Source: Sipunculus nudus
Lineage: Eukaryota; Annelida; Sipuncula; Golfingiida; Sipunculidae
Direction: 5' to 3'
NCBI GenBank assembly: GCA_026874595.1
Contig: CM049311.1
Span: 39,621,676-39,685,675 of the forward strand
DNA: 64,000 nucleotides
The notes under the pieces were generated by a model. It ran no database searches. It was not told the DNA's origin and saw nothing but the letters and a program-made list of their open reading frames with translations. This document shows positions 58,721 to 64,000 of the stretch, one piece after another. The translations under genes were made by a program, and so were the position numbers. The first letter of the stretch is position 1. Every line of letters starts with the position of its first letter.

Positions 58721-59860
58721 AAATAAAAAGGGCCTGTCCTATGAATCGTTTTATATGAATTCTGTTCACAAACCCTTAAGATAACAAAAGCAATAAACCT
58801 CCAACAAAAATATGGTATTCATGTTTGAGTTTATACATAAAAAAGAGTAAAAAATGTATTTAAATGATAAATACGGGCAATACTTCTTGAACGAAATTTT
58901 AAGATATCCATTTACAATGAAAGCAAATAAATAATATTTTTTATCAACATCTTCCATTTATGTTGGTTGCACTTATAACATTATTCCATAAGTTTTGCCT
59001 GGCCATTCTGAAATTGCCGTTAAAAACGTAGGTCATCATACAGAGATTTCTCTATATTTTCAAGCAATCTAATGAGCCCTAAGAACTCATGGCCAATTTG
59101 GGTCCTTTGGACCAAACGGATTAAAACATATATAAACTAGCTAATGCTATTAAAGACAAATAAGACTTTATAGTCAAGACACGAGCCCACATTGTCTCGG
59201 CCCAAGACGTGTGATTCCGATCCGCTCTGCTCCTCTCCGTCAACGTCTTGGGAACGACTCTTAGGAAAACGCCTCGTAAGGTTCCAAATAGGAGACCCCT
59301 TTGGAATCGTATAATTAATATTTCAAGCGGTGTCAACATAAAATAATTACCTTTTTGTTGTCTTTGGATGTTTTATTTAACATCTGTAAAGTATTGGCAC
59401 CAAAATAAAGCTCAATAGCCCTACTTATCCATAATTTTGCCAAGAGCTGATGTGTTTACATAGAGAACATGCCGCCATGATTACATTAAATGACCCACAG
59501 TCCTTTGCAACGGGATTTAGACTGGGATCCCGCTCTGATCTTATCGCTGTTTGAGCTGGAAAAAGCGGGCGATAAAAGATATCGGTGCCGGATACCAGTC
59601 GATCAACGTCCGCTCATTACAAATTCCTGTATATTGTTATGTTTAAATCACGGCGGGCTTATAAGGATCGTTAGGGATAATATTTCATTAATATATATTA
59701 AGGTAAGAACTTGGTAAAGTTGCCAGAAAGACCCATTTACTACCAAAGACACTAACGGGTGCATTTTGGTGTGTATATTTAGTAGTTTTAAGAGTTTTTT
59801 TGGTGCCTTCTACCAGTGTCTACCATTTCACCATTACAAGGCCTAACTGTACAGGCCATT
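58721..59860. other. Intergenic, nothing recognised
   Basis: AT-rich; no supported gene or repeat. Confidence 0.45.
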
Positions 59861-59861
59861 C

Positions 59862-59890
59862 CCACAACTGTGATCGTATCACAGTTGTGG
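59862..59890. repeat. Perfect 13-bp inverted repeat
   Basis: 'ccacaactgtgat' (59862-59874), loop CGT, 'atcacagttgtgg' (59878-59890). No flanking feature explains it. Confidence 0.85.
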
Positions 59891-59899
59891 ATCCGCAAC

Positions 59900-60330
59900 A
59901 AGAGCTCACATGGCCCTTCCGATCACTTCCGAATAAAACTCTATAAGGTAACAACCAAGAAATGAAATTCCGCATTGACAAGTATTAAAATGAGCCTATA
60001 GGAGACTTAACACCCAAGGCGGACCTTTGAGCCCTCCTGCTATATACATCTATATATATATATAGCACACTCTTGATGGCCCTGGGCCCCGTTATCCCCT
60101 TTCGATTACTTCCTATTAGAAACTCTTATTTTTACGCCTCGCAAAAGGCAAAGCGACTCACGCCATTTCGAGCATTTTCAAGTGCCCTATTCAACACTCC
60201 TGAGCTAAAACAAAACAAACATTAGACTTCTTCATTTTCAAATATTTCATTGGACTTTAAATTCATGGCCCTTTAGGCCAATCCCGATTAAAAACCCAAT
60301 ATACAAGCTCTAAAGGAAATCGCTGTTCGG
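59900..60330. repeat. Possible decayed ~180-bp tandem repeat
   Basis: Loose echoes of 'ggccc...cgat(c/t)acttcc' and 'aaactct(a)' at about 59908, 60078 and 60266. Weak similarity. Confidence 0.3.
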
Positions 60331-60820
60331 CTTGGGCCCCCCTTGCCCCGCCACGGTTTACCGACAGATGGACCCTCTCGTGGGGCCTGGCTGCCGGTTT
60401 TTGTATAGGAGTAGTGTTTGGATTTTATATATATGGATCACAGCTGTCGAGCCCTGCGTACAAAAAAATGAAAGATGGTGCTTGGTAATTTTCACCATGT
60501 GTACGCTAGCACAGATAAGGCAAACAACCTGGTTTATCACGTGAGATGTTGAACACATGCAGGTCTGAGCCAGCGGACAGACGGACCGTTAACTATTTAT
60601 AAACCAAGGATTCGTTTTATAAGTACCTCATCTCGTGTGCAGGTTGTATACTCGAAACCCCGTAAAAAGTGAAAATCGTACATATATGGTCTTAGGTTAT
60701 TTCATACATCTGTTATGCATTTCATGAAAATAAACTTTGTTTGTTCAATAGTAATTTAGCAAATATATTCAATTTCTGTATTGTTTTTTTTTCTTATTAT
60801 TATATAATGCATATTTATAT
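60331..60820. other. Intergenic, nothing recognised
   Basis: No supported feature. Confidence 0.45.
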
Positions 60821-60825
60821 TTTTA

Positions 60826-60838
60826 TATAATAATAATA

Positions 60839-60888
<50 letters not shown>

Positions 60889-60911
60889 TATTATTATTAT
60901 TATTATTATTA
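60826..60911. repeat. Palindromic (AAT)n(ATT)n microsatellite
   Basis: About twenty AAT triplets run directly into about eight ATT triplets, so the two halves can pair. Confidence 0.93.
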
Positions 60912-62258
60912 AGCGCAAACAGGAGGAGATACAGTTCGAACGTATGAGAATATAGAATATATCAAACGACACTATTTTTCAAACATGTCCGAAAAATTGG
61001 TGGGAAAAAGATGCAATACTTCGATTATGGGATTCGAAAAGGCCTATATATTTGAAAATTTGACCTTGATGGTCAGTGTCAAGGTCATTGGTTTACCAAC
61101 TCTAATATCAATGACATCTTTCATCTGATTTTCAGAAAATACGTCCATCCTCTTCAGAAATATTATATAACCCGATATGGTAATATTAAATGTCAATACC
61201 ACAGTCATAGCAAAGATCATGACCCCCATTTGATCAGACGTTTTCCTGTAGCCAATATCGTTGTATTTATATAATATGAAAGAAATCTGTAGTTTTTTTT
61301 TCACTGATAAAGCTCACACAACTGTTAAGTGGCAATGATGGGGATATTGAAAGGCGTGAAGAAAAGGGGGAAAAAATTAGCTGCGCCACTATTTGCCGTA
61401 CAAGATAAAGCTATCCAAGATCTTCGGTCAACCTGATTTTTAGACCAATCCATGCAACCTTTCTTGAGCTATTTAAGGTCCTATAAAAGGTCAAGGCCAC
61501 GCTCCCAGTAAAGGTCATGACCCTATTTATATAGCCTTCGTCGAGTTATCTCGCTATCAAGCTTTTTCTGAAGTGGCGGCGGGACCGTGCTTAAACCATA
61601 TAGTATCCCAGACTTTGTTTGGGGATACAGATATTGTTATATGGTATAGACATTATATGATTGATTGATAACATTTGTTTAATTACTTACAGGTCTGAGA
61701 GTGTAAACAGATCAAAACTTTGAATTTTAGAACTGCACAAATCTTTAATTTTAGAACAGCATCTATAGGGGTCAAGTGAACATTAAATGTATCGCAACAT
61801 GCCTATAAGTACATTTGAATTTGAATGTCTTCCAATATAAATTACACAGGTTCCACCATCTATCCTTAAAAGACGGTTTATCTTTATTGTATAGCTTATT
61901 GACTTAATATATTTACGTACTGTTTGTTTACACTTTCAGCCTGTGTGTTATATTTCAGGATTTGAAGAGAATTGATATAATTTATACGTAAACATTTATA
62001 TTTTCATATAATTTATACTCCACTTGAACACAATTTTTAAATTTAACTATTAAATCTTTGAGGATCATATTTTGTAATTTACAAGTTTACATAAGTCTTT
62101 TTACTGAACTGCCAAATCAGCTAGTACAAACTTATTTCGACCCCATTATGCGCAGAATCATACTCACAAGAAGTTTTTTGGGCTTAAAATCTGCAGCCCG
62201 TTATTTGCCGGGCTTCTACAGATGACGTGTGTATTTATGTAGTCTAGATAGTAATGTA
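60912..62258. other. Intergenic, nothing recognised
   Basis: AT-rich with scattered 'aaggtcaaggccac' type echoes (61490) of the dispersed repeat at 41.2 kb. Confidence 0.4.
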
Positions 62259-62572
62259 GTCCGTTCAAGAACGTTTGATAAGAATTTTTTCAAGGCAAAT
62301 TACATAAACATGGTAAGGACTTAACGGAATATCGTAAGCATGGGCATGTGAAATGTAAACAAAATATATTTCCTTGATACTAAACAAATTTTGATTTAAA
62401 TGTTTGGCTGTTGAGGTAAGTCACAAAGTGCCCAACAGGAAGAGAAAAGTCCCACAGTGCCCAACAGGAAAAGACAATTCCCACAGTGCCAAACAGGAAG
62501 AATCAAGTCCCACAGTGCCCAAATGGAATTAAGAGGTTAATTCGTTTTGAATAGAAACGACCTCTGGCAGGA
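62259..62572 (+). repeat. Interspersed repeat family R2, copy 2, with internal 29-bp VNTR
   Basis: Matches 38219-38462 at both ends. Between them sits a four-unit tandem of 'gtcccacagtgcccaacagg' plus about nine bases, period 29 (62420, 62449, 62478, 62507). In copy 1 the corresponding place has a single related piece ('gtcccgcccatcccacactg'). Confidence 0.75.
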
Positions 62573-64000
62573 GAGTGATTCGACAACAACCGCACAGCCT
62601 GAATATAGGATTTTAAAAGGCTTCCAGTTTCATTAATAATCCGATTGTGCATTAAGCACTTTTCATCATTCAATATATCGTATATATTAATATATTATAT
62701 TAATTTTTATATAGATTAATTTAAAACTTCCATCGACCCCTGTAAATATATATATGAACACACACACACACACATATTTAGGGTATAGCGGGATAAGGCC
62801 TAACATTTTACTGTATATTATTTTAGGACCGTTTGGTTAATTTATAAGTCGCTTTGTATGGAGTATTAGTACATCTATTATCTCCAGAATAGTGATCAAT
62901 ATAGGTCTTTCCTTTTCCAACACAACAGGCCGGGTTTACCTGTTTATGCGACTATAGAGATAAATAGTCAGGTGGCCGGATTAAACCACCAAATTTATTT
63001 TGAAGTATCTTCAGGTCAATCCTGATCATTCTGGAGGGGGTGCCTACCCGAACTCGGTTTCTGGTTCTTTCAGCAGGCCCGAGTCCAAAATAACAGGATT
63101 TTACGTAATATTTCATAAGTTTACAACAACAAACGCAATGTTGTAAACTTTATTGAATCTAAAACTCATTTTAAATTAATCAATATACATATTAGGACAC
63201 CGTTATGGAATATCATGAACAGTTATCGTAGAAACTGTGACGAAAATCATGTTAATATATAGTTGTAGGTCGCATGAGGTCAAAAGGTCACGTCATCCAT
63301 TGATTTTAATACCCTCATGCTCTGAAGTAAAAAAATTGGAGAAGTTAAGAAATATATCATTTGAATAAAAAAAAAATAAAATTGCATAATAGTTAGGATT
63401 GTAAAGATTAAACTCCCATATAGTTAAAATATATATGGAATATACTAGTACATATATTCACTTTTACAGTGAAACAATGCATCTTTTTCAAAAGCTATAT
63501 CTGATTTCGTATTTACGAAGCACCCAGGTGATTAAAGCAATTTATTAATTTGTCCACACCTTTGATCATTAATTATCAGGTCACAAATACACCTCGATCA
63601 TAATATATTGTAAATGCGTTAATGAAAATGTGTCATAAAGCAGTATTTGTTTACAAAAATCCAAAATAATATCTATCTGGAGGGAAAAGGGCTACAAGCA
63701 AATCCATTTTATTGAGTATATAATAAGCTAATGGGCGATTCTTGAACATCCGTTGGGTATTATATATGTTTGGAATAATAACATTTTCAAAAAATTAATA
63801 AATTGCAGTAACTTTATCGATGGTAGCAATGTTGATCAAGTTTCACTATGACGGAGCATCCAGTGGCGTTTAGTCACCTGTTGTTTTATTTTTTGGGTTG
63901 AGAGTTCATTATGGTTCGTACATATTCATATAAATACTTCAATCGCTGATACATTTATGTAACTACCTAATTCTTATTATAAAAATTATTTTACTGATAA
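62573..64000. other. Intergenic to the window end, nothing recognised
   Basis: AT-rich, a short (CA)n at 62760-62774, no gene. Confidence 0.45.

Noticed and set aside
58440-58769. 109-codon frame rich in Gly and Pro
   Set aside because: It is encoded by G and C homopolymer runs.
59862-59890. Intrinsic transcription terminator
   Set aside because: The stem-loop is perfect but lacks a following T run, and the DNA is eukaryotic.

Overview
This is a window of animal nuclear DNA. It is AT-rich, gene-poor and full of repeats, and its coding sequence is split into short exons with GT-AG introns. The only genes I can support are two ecto-5'-nucleotidase (CD73/NT5E family) genes. That family expansion, together with the repeat types (tRNA-derived SINE, CR1-like LINE scraps, a Penelope-like element, many minisatellites, and long tandem units with 'ggtggcgccacc' cores), suggests a lophotrochozoan, most likely a mollusc. 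The species is inference and cannot be fixed from the sequence alone.

Layout. 1-3100: 3' flank of gene A, with one interspersed repeat copy and one doubtful terminal exon. 3106-18616 (minus strand): gene A, a complete nine-exon 5'-nucleotidase of 579 residues with signal peptide, all metal- and substrate-binding positions and a GPI-type tail. Its introns carry a 21-bp, a 44-bp and a 37-bp minisatellite, a 280-bp tandem repeat, an A-tailed dimeric repeat and a small inverted-repeat element. A TATA box lies about 60 bp upstream of its ATG. 18700-35276: intergenic, with a nested recent amplification (20341-22977), LINE relics, AT-flanked hairpins and several interspersed repeats. 35277-39951 (plus strand): gene B, a diverged paralogue arranged head-to-head with gene A. 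It has five exons and 397 residues; exons 2 and 3 have exactly the lengths of those in gene A. Its fourth exon joins the front of ancestral exon 4 to the back of ancestral exon 8 in frame, so about 190 residues, including most of the nucleotide-binding site, are absent. 39952-64000: no gene recognised. This part holds SINEs, a probable solo LTR, a broken Penelope-like element followed by a 163-bp satellite, further minisatellites and a 598-bp near-perfect palindrome.

Function. Gene A should make a GPI-anchored surface enzyme that hydrolyses extracellular AMP to adenosine. Gene B keeps the metal-binding half and both ends (secretion signal and GPI-type tail) but has lost most of the substrate-recognition residues. 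It may be a pseudoenzyme, a changed phosphoesterase or a decaying copy. Its open frame and intact splice sites argue against a long-dead pseudogene.

The most unusual items are the hybrid exon of gene B, the 598-bp hairpin at 54.6-55.2 kb, and the nested amplification at 20.3-23.0 kb bounded by a 24-bp inverted repeat. Exon coordinates were deduced by hand from homology, splice consensus and phase. No transcript evidence or database search was available.
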